In this document: positions 10,074 through 19,886 of the stretch, piece by piece
How positions within the stretch are numbered: position 1 is the stretch's first letter
How the letters are laid out: every line of letters starts with the position of its first letter
Source of the DNA: Phaeosaccion multiseriatum
Lineage: Eukaryota; Ochrophyta, other classes
Assembly: GCA_965112735.1 (NCBI GenBank)
Contig: OZ218951.1
Coordinates: 1,860,001-1,924,000, forward strand
Direction: 5' to 3'
DNA length: 64,000 bases
Notes under the pieces: model-generated
Seen by the model: only the letters and a program-made list of their open reading frames with translations
Told to the model about the DNA's origin: nothing
The model's database searches: none
Translations under genes and position numbers: made by a program

Positions 10074-12766
10074 GGTGCCACCACTGCTACTACTCATCTT
10101 CATCTTGCCGCTCCTGCTACTGCTCTGATTCTGAAAGAAGGGCCCATCAAAGGCGTACTCGTATGGCTCCTTTGCCAACTCACGCTCCATGGCCAAGTCC
10201 CTTACAATGTACAGTCTCTGAGACTCCGCAGACAAAGGAGGCAGGCCTGGGGTCCCCCCTCCCCCTCCCTTTGTGGCCACTGCCCTCCCTACAACCGCCG
10301 AGGCTGGAGGGAGGGGGGAGAGTGAGCGTGCCCTCGCGTTGCCTGCCGCTCCTCCCGCTCCCGCTCCTGCTCGGGGGTGGGCGGTAGTCGTCCCCGAAAG
10401 CGCGACTACTACTCCTCCTGGTCCCCCCCCCCGCCCGCCCCCTGCTCCACCTCTTCCTCCTTGCTTTACTTCTCCTTCTCCCTCCCCCTCTTGCTCTCCC
10501 TCTGCCGTTGTTGCTGCTGCCCCGACTGCCTTTGCTGCCTTCATCTTTGCCCGCCGCGATTTCAAAGCCGCCTCTCGCAGAGCAGTCTCAATGGCGGTCG
10601 GGTCCGTAGGCTTCGTCTTGCCGTAGGCAGAAGGCCCATCTTCCCCCGTCATAGCAATATCGTCAACGCCCCCGTCCTCCCCCTCCCCCTCCCAGCCGCC
10701 ATGGCCCGAGAACGACCCTCTGCTGTCTACATCTGCAGATGCATACCCGTAAGCGTACTCCTCATTCTCATCATAACCGTACCCCTCCCCATCGCCGTAC
10801 TCATATCCGTAGCTGCTGCCAGCCCCATCCTCGCCGCCGTCGGAGGGCCTACCGTCGCTTCCAAAGTACGACCCGTTGGGGAATCCATCATCACCACCAT
10901 GGCCTACTTCCTCTCGCTCCTGTGTCTGCCCCCCTCCCCCATCGTCCCACCAATCCTCCTGCTCCTGCCCACTATCGTTTCCATGGTAACGGCGGTCGTC
11001 CCCGTTCTCCTCCTCGCCCTCGTACGACCCCCCTGCTGCCGCTATTGCTATTGCATCCCCCCCTCCTCCTCCTCCTCCTCCTCCTCCTCCTCCTCCTCCT
11101 CCTCCCCCTCCTCCTCCTCCTCCTGCCCCTCCCCCTCGTCGTCCTACTGCCCCCCCTCCTCCTCTTGCTCCTGCTCCTGATCCTCCTGTTGCCGTTCCGC
11201 TTGCTCCAGCTGCCTTTCTCTTCATCGCCTTCGCCCTCATTGCTTTCACAGCGGCGTCTCTCAGGCGCTGCATCTCCTCGCTGGCATCACCCCTATTGCC
11301 TGGTGCATGGCCTGCCATACGACTTGCTCCTTCCGTACCAGATTGATTGAGCATGTCTTGTTCTGCTTCATCGCCGAAATCGTCCTCCATGTCAACATCC
11401 ATGGACTCGGCTTCCCCTCCCTCGACTCCTCGCCAAGCTTCTCCTCCTCCTCCTCCTCCTCCTCCTCCTCCTCCTCCTCCTCCCCCTTCTTCTTCTTCTG
11501 CTGCTGCTGCTCCTGCTCCTGTATACGCTGCTTGTTCTTCCCCTCTTGCACTTTTTCCTGTCCATCCTTCTTCATCTGGCTTGAGTCCACCAGAGCGCAT
11601 TCTCTTCATCCTCATCTCCCTTGCCCGAGCTGCCAACCGCTGCACTTCAGTAAGGGGCAGTGCGGATATCAGAGTCACAGGTTCGGGTTCAGGAGGAGGA
11701 GGAGGAGGGGGAGGGGGGGGATGGGGGGCACCCGCACTCCAAACAGGGAGTGGAGGTGGTAGAGGCGGTAGCGCCGGTAGAGGTGGGTCAAGTACACCCC
11801 CCTTGCAATCACCGCCACCCCCTTCGTTCTCCTCCTCCTCCTCCTCCTCCTCCTCCTTCTTCTTCTTCTTCTTCTTCTCGTTCTCGGTCTCCCTCCTCCG
11901 TCTCAAGGTCTTTCTCCTCCTTGAGCTTGGCTTAGCCTTCTTACGGCCCCCCATCCTCGGTTCCTTTACTTCCAGCGCTTCCAGTGGCCTCCACTCCTCC
12001 TCCCGACTTGAATCTACAACCCCCTGCCCCCGCCCTTGCTGCTGCCCCTGCTGCTGCTGCTGCCTCTTCTGTTGTTCCATCCATGATGACAAGGGTTGAT
12101 GTACCTCCCCTTCCTCCTCCTCCTCCTCCTCCTCCTCCTCCCCCTCCTCCTTCTCCTCCTCATGCTCTCCCTCCTCTACTGCGGGCACCATTGTTTCCAC
12201 CCAAACGTCCACATCATCACCGCCACCATCATTATGCTCATCCACGCCCACACGACTACCACGACCATCCGCGTAACTACCAGGAGCAGCATCAGAAGCA
12301 GCCCTCCCCCCTCTACAATGCCTCGTATGCAGCCCCTGGTGGTCCAGGCCCATCCAATGAGCCACCAAGGCTCGGATGCTTCTATTGCGGAAGAGCAACA
12401 CTAGCACCAACTCGGAGCCCGCTGCCACCTCTGCAGGGTCACAGCTTTGGGGGAGGGGGAGGGGGGGGTTGTCTGCCTCTGCCTCTGCCTCTGCCTCTGC
12501 CGCAGAGCCGCCAGAGCGTACTCTTCGGTCATCATCCGTATGTTGAAATGTTGCTGCTGCTGTTGCTGCGGCTGCTGCTGGTGGCTGTTGCTGCTGCAGT
12601 GGACTGTTCTCTGCTTGATTGGTCTCTTGCCCGCAAAAGAGCTCCCGAAAGCGCCCCTCCCCCCTCAGAAGGGCGGACCGGGATACCCACCTACGCATAT
12701 AACAGCACAAGACCAAAAAGGTACGAGTACAGAAAAGGCGGAGTGTGTGTGTGCGTGTGTGTATGG

Positions 12767-12801
<35 letters not shown>

Positions 12802-13935
12802 TGAGGAAACGCGAAAAAACAAGTAGAATGAAGGGGCAGAGAGAGAAAGAACGGAGAGAGAGAGAGGCTTTATTCTCTGCCCATGTGACCCACCGTACCT
12901 GCCAACGTGATCATGGTGCTCCCCCACGAGCTCTCCCCAGACCCGCGGCTTGAGTGCCGTGGCCCCAAACAGAACGAGCCCACATGCACCATTCTTCCGT
13001 GCCCCTTCCTCTTGCTCTTCCTCTTCCTCGTGCTGCCGTTGCTGCTGCTGATGTTCCTCGCTCTCCACCCCCACTCCCCTTGCCGCCCGATAGAGCAGGT
13101 CGAGCACTCTGCCCTGCTGTGAAGGTCTCTGCTTCACAGCGCTTTCCGGTGCTACTTCATTCAGAGCCTTCCAAGAAGAACCTTGGACGGCAGTTGTGCT
13201 CTCTCCCCCTCGCACCACGACACGTACACTTTGCACCTGCTGCTCCTGCTGCTGCTGCTGCTGCTGCTTCGATTGCATTTTTGTTTGCTTCTGCTGCTTC
13301 TTCTGCTGCTGTTTCTGTTTCTGTTTTGGTTGCTTCGGCTGCAGCTTCTTCTTCTTCTTTTGCTGCTGCTGCGGCAACAGGCTGTTGCTCCGCGGAGGAG
13401 GTGGAGAAGAGAGAGGCGGAGTCAGCAGAGACGTTGGCTGCGGCGGCGGAGGGGGAGTGACGCCTCTCCCATCTCCTTCCCGGTCAGACTGCTTCCCGCT
13501 GGGCGTTCTCGGCCTCTTCCTCGACAGAGGCGGCACGCGCGGGGAGAGCAAGCCCGCGTCCAGCATGGACTCTAGTGCTGTGTCGTTGGGAGCTCCCGTC
13601 ATCGCGAGATGGTCAGGGCTTTGCACCCCACCGCTGAAAGCGCCACCGCCATGACCATTGAATGCGCCGTAAGGGGCCAGATGCATGCCAGGAGGACCAC
13701 CCATGGGAGGCAGGAAGGGCATCATTGGGTGCACGAAGCCGTGCTGAAGTTGCTCAACGTGCGGTGGGTGGAGGCCCGGAGGTGGAGGGCCAAAGGGAGG
13801 ATATACCCATGGTGGCGGTGCCCCCCCCCACAGCGGAACTCCGAGCTGTTGCTGACGCTGCTGCTCTTGCTGCTGCTGCTGGTGGTGGAGTTCCTGCTTG
13901 TGCTTCTGCAGCTGCTGCTTCTGCTCCTTCGGCAT
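8733..13935 (-). CDS. Large Gln/Glu/Gly/Ser-rich protein with repeated helical motif and conserved coiled-coil C-terminus; function unknown
   Basis: Four exons on the minus strand (13935-12899, 12690-9334, 9203-9086, 8786-8733) join in phase to about 1,521 residues. The N-terminus is Gln- and Pro-rich. A compact segment across the first junction ('VLFGATALKPRVWGELVGE' then 'RWVSRSALLRGEGRFREL') looks folded. The middle alternates acidic, poly-Gly and poly-Ser tracts with four short helical motifs of related pattern near residues 690, 820, 1045 and 1165, for example 'ALREAALKSRRAKMKAAKA' and 'RLRDAAVKAMRAKAMKRK'. The last about 100 residues ('LKNFHLLELKRKERRLQARQ' onward, ending 'RIAALKKVVEDRAKQSI') predict a coiled coil. 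The last exon is only 18 codons. The architecture suggests a nuclear scaffold; the LR-x-x-ALKS-like motifs vaguely recall ZFC3H1-type RNA-surveillance scaffolds, which is speculation. No function is assigned. Confidence 0.7.
11062..11127. repeat. Coding trinucleotide tract (poly-Gly) in the Q/E/G-rich gene
   Basis: On the plus strand this is a TCC/CCT run. On the coding minus strand it is a GGA/GGG run encoding uninterrupted glycine. Similar tracts occur at about 11437-11485 and 12112-12150. Confidence 0.85.
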
Positions 13936-14253
13936 TGTCCTCCCGGCGTCATCAATGCTTCAATACAAAGAAATGCTTTTCGCGGGCCCAAGGGCAGCGA
14001 TCACCGCTACAAGAATGGCTCGAGAAATCGGAAATCGATTCGTGTAGATGGCACCCGATGGGCGACCACACTTTCTCCCGCATTTTGTGCCTAACAAAAA
14101 CAAAAAAGAGTGAGTGAAGAGTGGAGTTTGTTCTTCAAGGAAGTCTTGGACTCTCGCTTTGGCTTCCAGGTGGAGAGGGGACGAAGAGAGGAGAGCCCCC
14201 CATGGCATCAATCTGACACTCAATCTGACACAGGACAAAAAGTGTTGAGCACA
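13936..14253. promoter_or_regulatory. Probable bidirectional promoter
   Basis: A 318-bp segment separates the divergent starts of the Q/E/G-rich gene and the pseudokinase gene. It is less repetitive than its flanks. No canonical TATA box is obvious. The call rests on position. Confidence 0.45.
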
Positions 14254-17200
14254 ATGCCCCAAACACTGCGCGGGCCCCTTCTCTTCCAGAGTGTGCTCTG
14301 CGTCCTATTTTTCTTGGAGCCTACAAGCTGTCTGCTTGTAGCGCCACAGCGGCATCCAGTGTCTCGGCTGAGCCATGGCAGTCAAACCCCCAGCAGAAGC
14401 AGCAGCAGCAGCAGCAGCAGCGGCGGATCAAGAGGCAGCACGAGAAGATGGATCAGTGACTACACGACGAACTGGAACAATCAAGAGGGGCTGCTGTCGC
14501 GATGGAAGGACTTCAGCGCCCAAGAGCTGGAGGTGAAGAGATATATTGGGCAGAAGACCTTCCTCAAGATCACAGACTGGTATGTAGAGTTTCCTTGCTT
14601 GACACTGGCACTTGACTTGCCGACTTGACCCTCTCCGCCGCACCCACATTCCCCTGCCCCGCACCTGCTCATCCTCGTCCTCGTATCCACTGGGACGTCC
14701 ATGCCCCGCCTTGCCTCTCTTCCGCCTCTCCTTTGTCCCTCGTGCCTCGCTTGCCGGCTTGATGCAGGGAGTACCCTGGCCAGGACGAGACGAACCCCAT
14801 GGACCCAGAGACCCCGGGCAGGACCGTGACGAAGAGCGATGGCGGCATCCGGATCTTCGAGGGACAGACCTTGGCCAACACCAAGGTCTGTGTCCCTGTG
14901 TCTCTCTTTGTGTGTCTGACTCCATCTGTGTGTAACTCTCTCTCTGTCTGCGTATCTCTCTCTCTCGTTCTGTGTTAGTATGTCTCTGTTAGTCTCTCTG
15001 TCTCTGTCCGTCTGACTGTCTGTTGTCTCTCTATCTTTCTCTCTCCCTTCGTGTGTGTGTTTTCTCTCCCTCTCTCCGTCTTGTGTGTTTCCCTCTCTCT
15101 CGTTGTGTGTCTGCCTGTATTTGTGTCTCTTTCTCTCCCTGTGAGTATGTCTCTCTCTCTCTTTTACTACTGTGTGTATGCTTATCTCTCTGTTTGCGTG
15201 TGCGTGTGCGCTTCTCTTCACACCCTCACTCCCTTTGCCGTGGCCCTTGACTCTTTGCCCGCTGCAGGTGCTGCTGAAGGAGTACCTGCCGGGTGTGAAG
15301 CCCTTGGCTAAGAACGAAATGAAGGTACCACACTTCCTCCTTCAGGCATAGGGGAAACGGGCCTGAACTGCTATTTACCTGCTGTCTGTCTTTCCCTCTC
15401 TCTCTGTGTGACGCTGTGTCTTTTTTTTTTTGCGCCGGTCCCTCTTTGTTGTTACCCTCTCTTTCTCTCAATCTCCCTCTCCCTCTCCACCCCACCCTCT
15501 CTCCATTCTCTCTCTGTCTGTGCGACTGCATGTCGCCGCTCTCTTCGCTCAGATCATGGAGGCATACCTGGACTCGTGGGAAGACGAGTACGGGGAGAGT
15601 AGAGAGCCCCCTGTAGAGATATTGCTCGGGTCGCTCGTGTCGGATATCACTTTCACCAAGCCAAAATTCGTCGGACGGTGCGTACATAGAGACTTCAATC
15701 GCGCCATCTGTGTGTGTATGCGTAGACTGTGTGCGTGTAGATCTATCTCCGTAGAGCCCATCCTCCCGTCTCTGTCTTCACTTGCTGCAGTTTGCTTCTG
15801 TTGTATACACACCCACACCAACACCCACGCTCGCACTACACTTCTCACCCAAAACACCACACCAACAGATGGGTGAGTCGCTTCCCAGGGGTGCCCTCTC
15901 CCGACACAGGCAACACGTGGCTTGTCTATCGCTGGATGGGCATCGCTACGGTGGACTCGTATGCAAGGGCCAAACAAGAAGCGGCCTTTTGGGATGTCAT
16001 CAACCCGAAGGGCAGAATAGTCAGGCGGACGGTGCGTGGGTTAGTTCATTCGGGGCGTAGGGGGGCGTGGTGGGGTATACATTGTGGAGGCATATGAAGG
16101 GTTTTGACTGAGTGGCGGGGTTGGTTTGATTTGGTTTTGGGTTGCTTGTTTTTCTTCCGTCGTTTTTTTCCCTCCCACATGGCTCTCATTCTCTCACCCA
16201 CTCACTCACTCACTCACTCACTCACTCACTCACTCCCCTCACTCACTCACTCACTCACTCACTCACTCACTCACTCCCCTCACTCACTTCCGCCCCTCAT
16301 TCCCTCCCTCTCGTCCCACTCCCCTTCATGTCCCCCCACCCGGCCCGGCCCGGTCCCTCTCCCTACGACTTCCCGTCCTCCCTCCACGCCTCCTCCTGCG
16401 GCATCGCATTGCCCCCCTCAGGACTTCGTCAAGCGAACAATGCGGGGCTGTCTCAACGCTCTCGGCTGTCTGCATGATGCGGGCATAATTCACAAGTCAG
16501 TGGGGCCCAACAGCTTCATCCTCTCCACTATCGATGAGCGCGCTATTCGGTCTCTCACGGTCAGCATAGGGTGAGTTGAGTGAGTGTGGGGGAGGGAGGG
16601 GTGAGGGAGGGAGGGAGGGAGGGAGGGAGGGAGATGTCCATTTCACCACACACTATCCCTTCACTCGCGTCCCCCTCCCCTCCCCTCGTGTGTGTGTGTG
16701 CTGTGCCGGTCGGTTGGTACTCTACTCGTTTATCCCCCACCCCACCGCGCCATATATACGACACATCACAGCGACCTTGGCTTCGCTCGGCTCGTGTCTG
16801 AGCTCGACAGCGAAACGATCCAAAAGGCCATCAACTTTGGAGCCACCACTCCACTCGGGGTGACGAGCTACTGTGCCAGGGAGGACTTGTACAACCTCGC
16901 CTATGTGTTCTTGGACCTCCTGCTGTCGGCCCTGCCCGAGGGGGCGGAGAAGCAGGGGGATGAGAAGGTGGAGCTGCCCGCGACCGATCAGGCCACGCTC
17001 AAACGTATCGTGGAGGACACCTGCGAATTTGACGTTCTGTACGTATTGTCTGTTGGATGGAGGGGAGGGTCGGACAGGAGAGGAGAGGACCCTTGGTTGG
17101 TTGGTTGGTTGGTTGGTTGGTTGGTTGGTTTGCTTGCTTGCTTGCTTGTTTGCCTTGTACTTCCAGACGTGCGTTGCGTGCGTGTGTTTGCCTGTAGTAT

Positions 17201-17577
17201 GTTTTCGTTTGGAGCGTCAGTAGGGTGGTGTAACCCCCGTTATTCATCATCTCCCTCCCTCCCTCCCTCCCCCTTCCCCCTCTCTCGCTCTTCAAAACAC
17301 GATCATTCGACTTTTTGTGCCTCCCCCGCCACTCCCCCCCCCCCTACCCCGCGCCGAGAGCAGCGGCCGCTTCAGAGACTACGTAAGGAGTGTGGAGGAG
17401 TGGGGCCTGGTTGCTTCGGAGCTTGACGCCAACAGCGGGGCTGGTTGGAAGTTCCTGAAGCTCATGCTCACGGCACGGCTATCGGCGGAGGAAAACCCTT
17501 TAGGCCAGGGTGGCGGGGGTGTGTTTGTCATGATGAATGCAAGGGGCTTCCTGGACCACCCCTATCTCAAGCAATAA
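14254..17577 (+). CDS. Kinase-fold protein with plastid-type leader, probable pseudokinase
   Basis: Eight exons (14254-14579, 14768-14885, 15268-15324, 15553-15677, 15869-16031, 16422-16570, 16772-17038, 17364-17577) join in phase to 472 residues. The first about 25 residues are hydrophobic ('FQSVLCVLFFLEPTSC'), followed by a Ser/Arg-rich stretch, as expected for a secondary-plastid presequence. The kinase-like domain starts near residue 135 with 'VLLKEYLPG', whose Lys may correspond to the ATP-binding lysine. At residues 287-294 the catalytic loop reads 'HKSVGPNS' instead of HRD-x-K-x-x-N, so the catalytic Asp is missing. The metal-binding motif is DLG (314-316) instead of DFG. The C-terminal part 'RGFLDHPYLKQ' fits the end of kinase domains. 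It resembles chloroplast kinase-like proteins of plants and algae. Weak catalysis or a scaffold role is inferred. Intron 5 carries a long CACT repeat, and the donor after exon 2 is a weak GTCTGT. Confidence 0.8.
16196..16277. repeat. (CACT)n microsatellite in an intron
   Basis: A tetranucleotide CACT/ACTC run, briefly interrupted by CCCCT, lies in intron 5 of the pseudokinase gene. The same unit recurs in introns of several other genes in the window. Confidence 0.9.
17097..17131. repeat. (TTGG)n microsatellite in an intron
   Basis: About nine TTGG units, followed by TTGC units, inside the last intron of the pseudokinase gene. The complementary CCAA repeat also occurs at about 3820-3845 and 29146-29190. 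Confidence 0.85.
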
Positions 17578-18752
17578 GTGAATTTTTGTTGTTGTTGTAA
17601 AGTTCCTCAGCAAGTAGCATTCAGCTAAAATTGACGTAGTTTTCATTTCGTTGTATCAAAGGGAAACTTCTCTACGTGTTGCGTTACACAAGGCCAGTAC
17701 ATATCCATAGTGCTCTCTGTCCGACTCTATTCCTCAAGAACGGGGCAGTCGAACCAACCCACACCTGTGAGCACCCTCTCCTTCTCCCTCCCCCACGCAT
17801 TCTGATCGGGCTTCGTCGGCACACAAACACACACACACACACCCCGCTTCCCTCGAACCCGACTATCCAGCTTCGTATGTTGTCCGCGTGATGCTTTCCG
17901 TTTGGATGGAAACCACCGAGCTGACGACAAAGGAGGCCGGCTGGTCGGGATGGAGTACAACTCTGTGTATCTTCCTCCCCGGCCAGCGGCTGGCCAACAC
18001 AAGCTCATGTTGGCTGCCTCCCCAGCCAGAGGCAGGCCAACACAAGAAATAAAAACTGCAGCAAAGGTGCCCGGGGAGGAGGGGGCGGCGGCAAGGCAAG
18101 ACATGGAAGAAGAAGAGAACGGCAAAGCCGCGTCCATCCTTCTTCCACCCTTCCTTCCGACCCTAATCCACGTCACGAGCAAGCTGTTCTCACGGTGCCC
18201 CCCCTCCCCCCACTCTTGCGCTGCTCCTCCCCTTCTCGAAGGGCTCTCAGGGCCCGAAGAGAGTGATTCCCTGGGCACAGTGTAACGCTTGGACTCAAGG
18301 CAGAAATTGGTGTGTTTGACCGCATCCTCTTCTCGGAAGGCCGGCGAGCCCCAGCAGCGCTGGATTCAAGTCTCGGTACCGAGACCGTGACATCACCCCT
18401 CGATCCCATCCCCCGACCCTCGACCGTATGGCCGTGCACAGCTGGAACACCAGGAGTACCCAAGGGACCTGAGGAATACAAACTACCAAGCGTTGGGTCT
18501 CTCCTCTCCTCTCTCCTGCCTGCCCTGGCGGGTGCCCAAACCACCTTGGCTGCTGCGCTGCTGCTGCTTGTGGGAGGAGAGAGTCCCGTCCCTAAGAAGG
18601 TCAGGTCCTGCCCTCCTGCCGCTGCCAGTCAGGGAAGGAGCTGTGGCCCCCCTCTATGTACATCTTGTGACGCAGACATGCACGCACCCACGCACGCACA
18701 CACTCACTGCTGCTTGCTTTGTGCTTCGTGGCTAGGGGCTGCTTTGCCTTGC
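17578..18752. other. 1.2-kb convergent region without a supported gene
   Basis: This lies between the converging pseudokinase and EMC4 genes. Long frames exist on both strands (minus about 17727-18278, plus about 18312-18800), but neither contains a recognisable domain and the plus one overlaps the last EMC4 exon. A strong hairpin sits at 18008-18042. Part of this must be 3' UTR. Confidence 0.45.
18008..18042. other. Perfect-stem hairpin (about 13 bp, one bulge) in intergenic DNA
   Basis: TGTTGGCTGCCTC (18008-18020) pairs with GAGGCAGGCCAACA (18029-18042), with one bulged G, across the loop CCCAGCCA. The 12-bp sequence GGCCAACACAAG is present just upstream (about 17992-18003) and again at the 3' arm (18035-18046). 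An AATAAA lies a few bases downstream on the plus strand (from 18048). Confidence 0.6.
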
Positions 18753-19703
18753 CTACGTCAGGGGAATGCCGCTAGTCTCAACGGGGACCTTGTGGTGTAA
18801 CAGGTGTATCCAGTCAGCGCTGGTGAGCGGGAGAAGACCCATGGTGGAGCATTTGTACAGGCCGATGCAGCAGCCAACGAGGTTGAGCCCAATGTACACC
18901 AGCTTGGGCATGGTGAGGTCAACATCGCTTACTTGCCGGAACACTGTTAGGTGACAGACAGGCAGAGAGGATGGAGGGGGTCACATACACGCACGGAGTA
19001 TGGCTTAGAGAGGAGGCGAAGGGAGGAGGCTGAGGTTGCATACCCACCAACCGGGCTTCTGTACCCACAACAACTGAGCTTCGAAGAGCGGAGACGAAAG
19101 GTGAAAGCTGCGTAAGAACGCAGAAGGTCGCAGCACTCACCATTCTCCATGTTTCCAATGGCCTTGAAGGGCATGCTGAGGATGTTGAAGAGCATAAAGA
19201 GGGTGATGATGGAGCCTCCGCTGCCCATCATGAAAGACATGAAGGCGATCATGGGCAGCGACTTGCCTGCTCCCATCGCCAGCTCCATCGCTCGCTGAGA
19301 GTCAGCAGCAGTATAGCGCGGGAAGTCAGGTGGCCGGGTGAGGAGCAGCAAAAGGCAGAAGGGAAAAGGGATGGAAGGAGGAGAGCCGAAACCGCAGCCG
19401 CTTCTACGACGGAAAGGGGGGGGGAGACAGAGCAACGAACCTTCTTCTTCTTGGCCACGAGATCACCGGCTCCTGCGACAGAGGTGTCGTCTCTCTGGAG
19501 GCCAAGAACGAGGGGGAGGTTTCCAAAGAGAGAAGCAGATTGGTGAGGGGAGCGGGCCAATGCAAGAGAGGGGCGCAATACTACAGGAGGATGGTGACCT
19601 GTGCACTCACCATGTCCACCTTTGGATCAAAGCCTGGTGGTCTAGCGAGGGTCTTGTCCGAGGCCCCGACCAGGTCATATCTCCACGGGGTGAGGACCAC
19701 CAT
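18753..19703 (-). CDS. EMC4: ER membrane protein complex subunit 4 (EMC4/TMEM85)
   Basis: Four exons on the minus strand (19703-19611, 19494-19441, 19294-19141, 18943-18753) join in phase to 163 residues, near the family's usual 160-190. The N-terminal cytosolic part has 'DLVGASDKTLARPPGF', matching the Pro-Val-Gly-Tyr region of EMC4. Two hydrophobic helices follow: 'GGSIITLFMLFNILSM' and 'KLVYIGLNLVGCCIGLYKC'. The block 'LYKCSTMGLLPLTSADW' is diagnostic for the family. EMC4 is a subunit of the ER membrane complex that inserts weakly hydrophobic transmembrane segments. It shares a 183-bp divergent spacer with the ribosomal protein gene RPS3A. The start at 19703 is the first ATG giving the conserved N-terminus. 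Confidence 0.93.
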
Positions 19704-19886
19704 ACTTGCGCCTCTCTTTGACTTTCTTGGCGAGTTGATTACTTGGTTTGGGGAAGAGAAGGGGGAGAAGTAGTAGAGTTTTGGCAATTGGAAGTTTCAA
19801 GACGATTTGCAGCGTCCACCCCCGGGTTTTTGGGTTGTGGAGTGGCCAGGACATTGTGCAGGTATCCCTTTGCATTAAGAGACAAC
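19704..19886. promoter_or_regulatory. Very short bidirectional promoter between EMC4 and RPS3A
   Basis: Only 183 bp separate the two divergent start codons, so 5' UTRs and promoters must be compact or overlapping. An inverted CCAAT (GCAATTGGAA region, about 19785-19793) is the only recognisable element. Confidence 0.55.

Noticed and set aside
9451-12953. Several long plus-strand frames (poly-Leu, poly-Pro, poly-Ser)
   Set aside because: Antisense shadows of the trinucleotide repeats in the minus-strand Q/E/G-rich gene.
17727-18278. 183-codon minus-strand frame between the pseudokinase and EMC4
   Set aside because: No recognisable domain, low-complexity composition, no convincing splice partners; chance length at this GC content.
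18280-18400. Possible tRNA ('GGATTCAAGTC' resembling a T-loop)
   Set aside because: No matching acceptor, D or anticodon arms could be folded around it.
18312-18800. 162-codon plus-strand frame
   Set aside because: Overlaps the last EMC4 exon on the opposite strand and matches no family.
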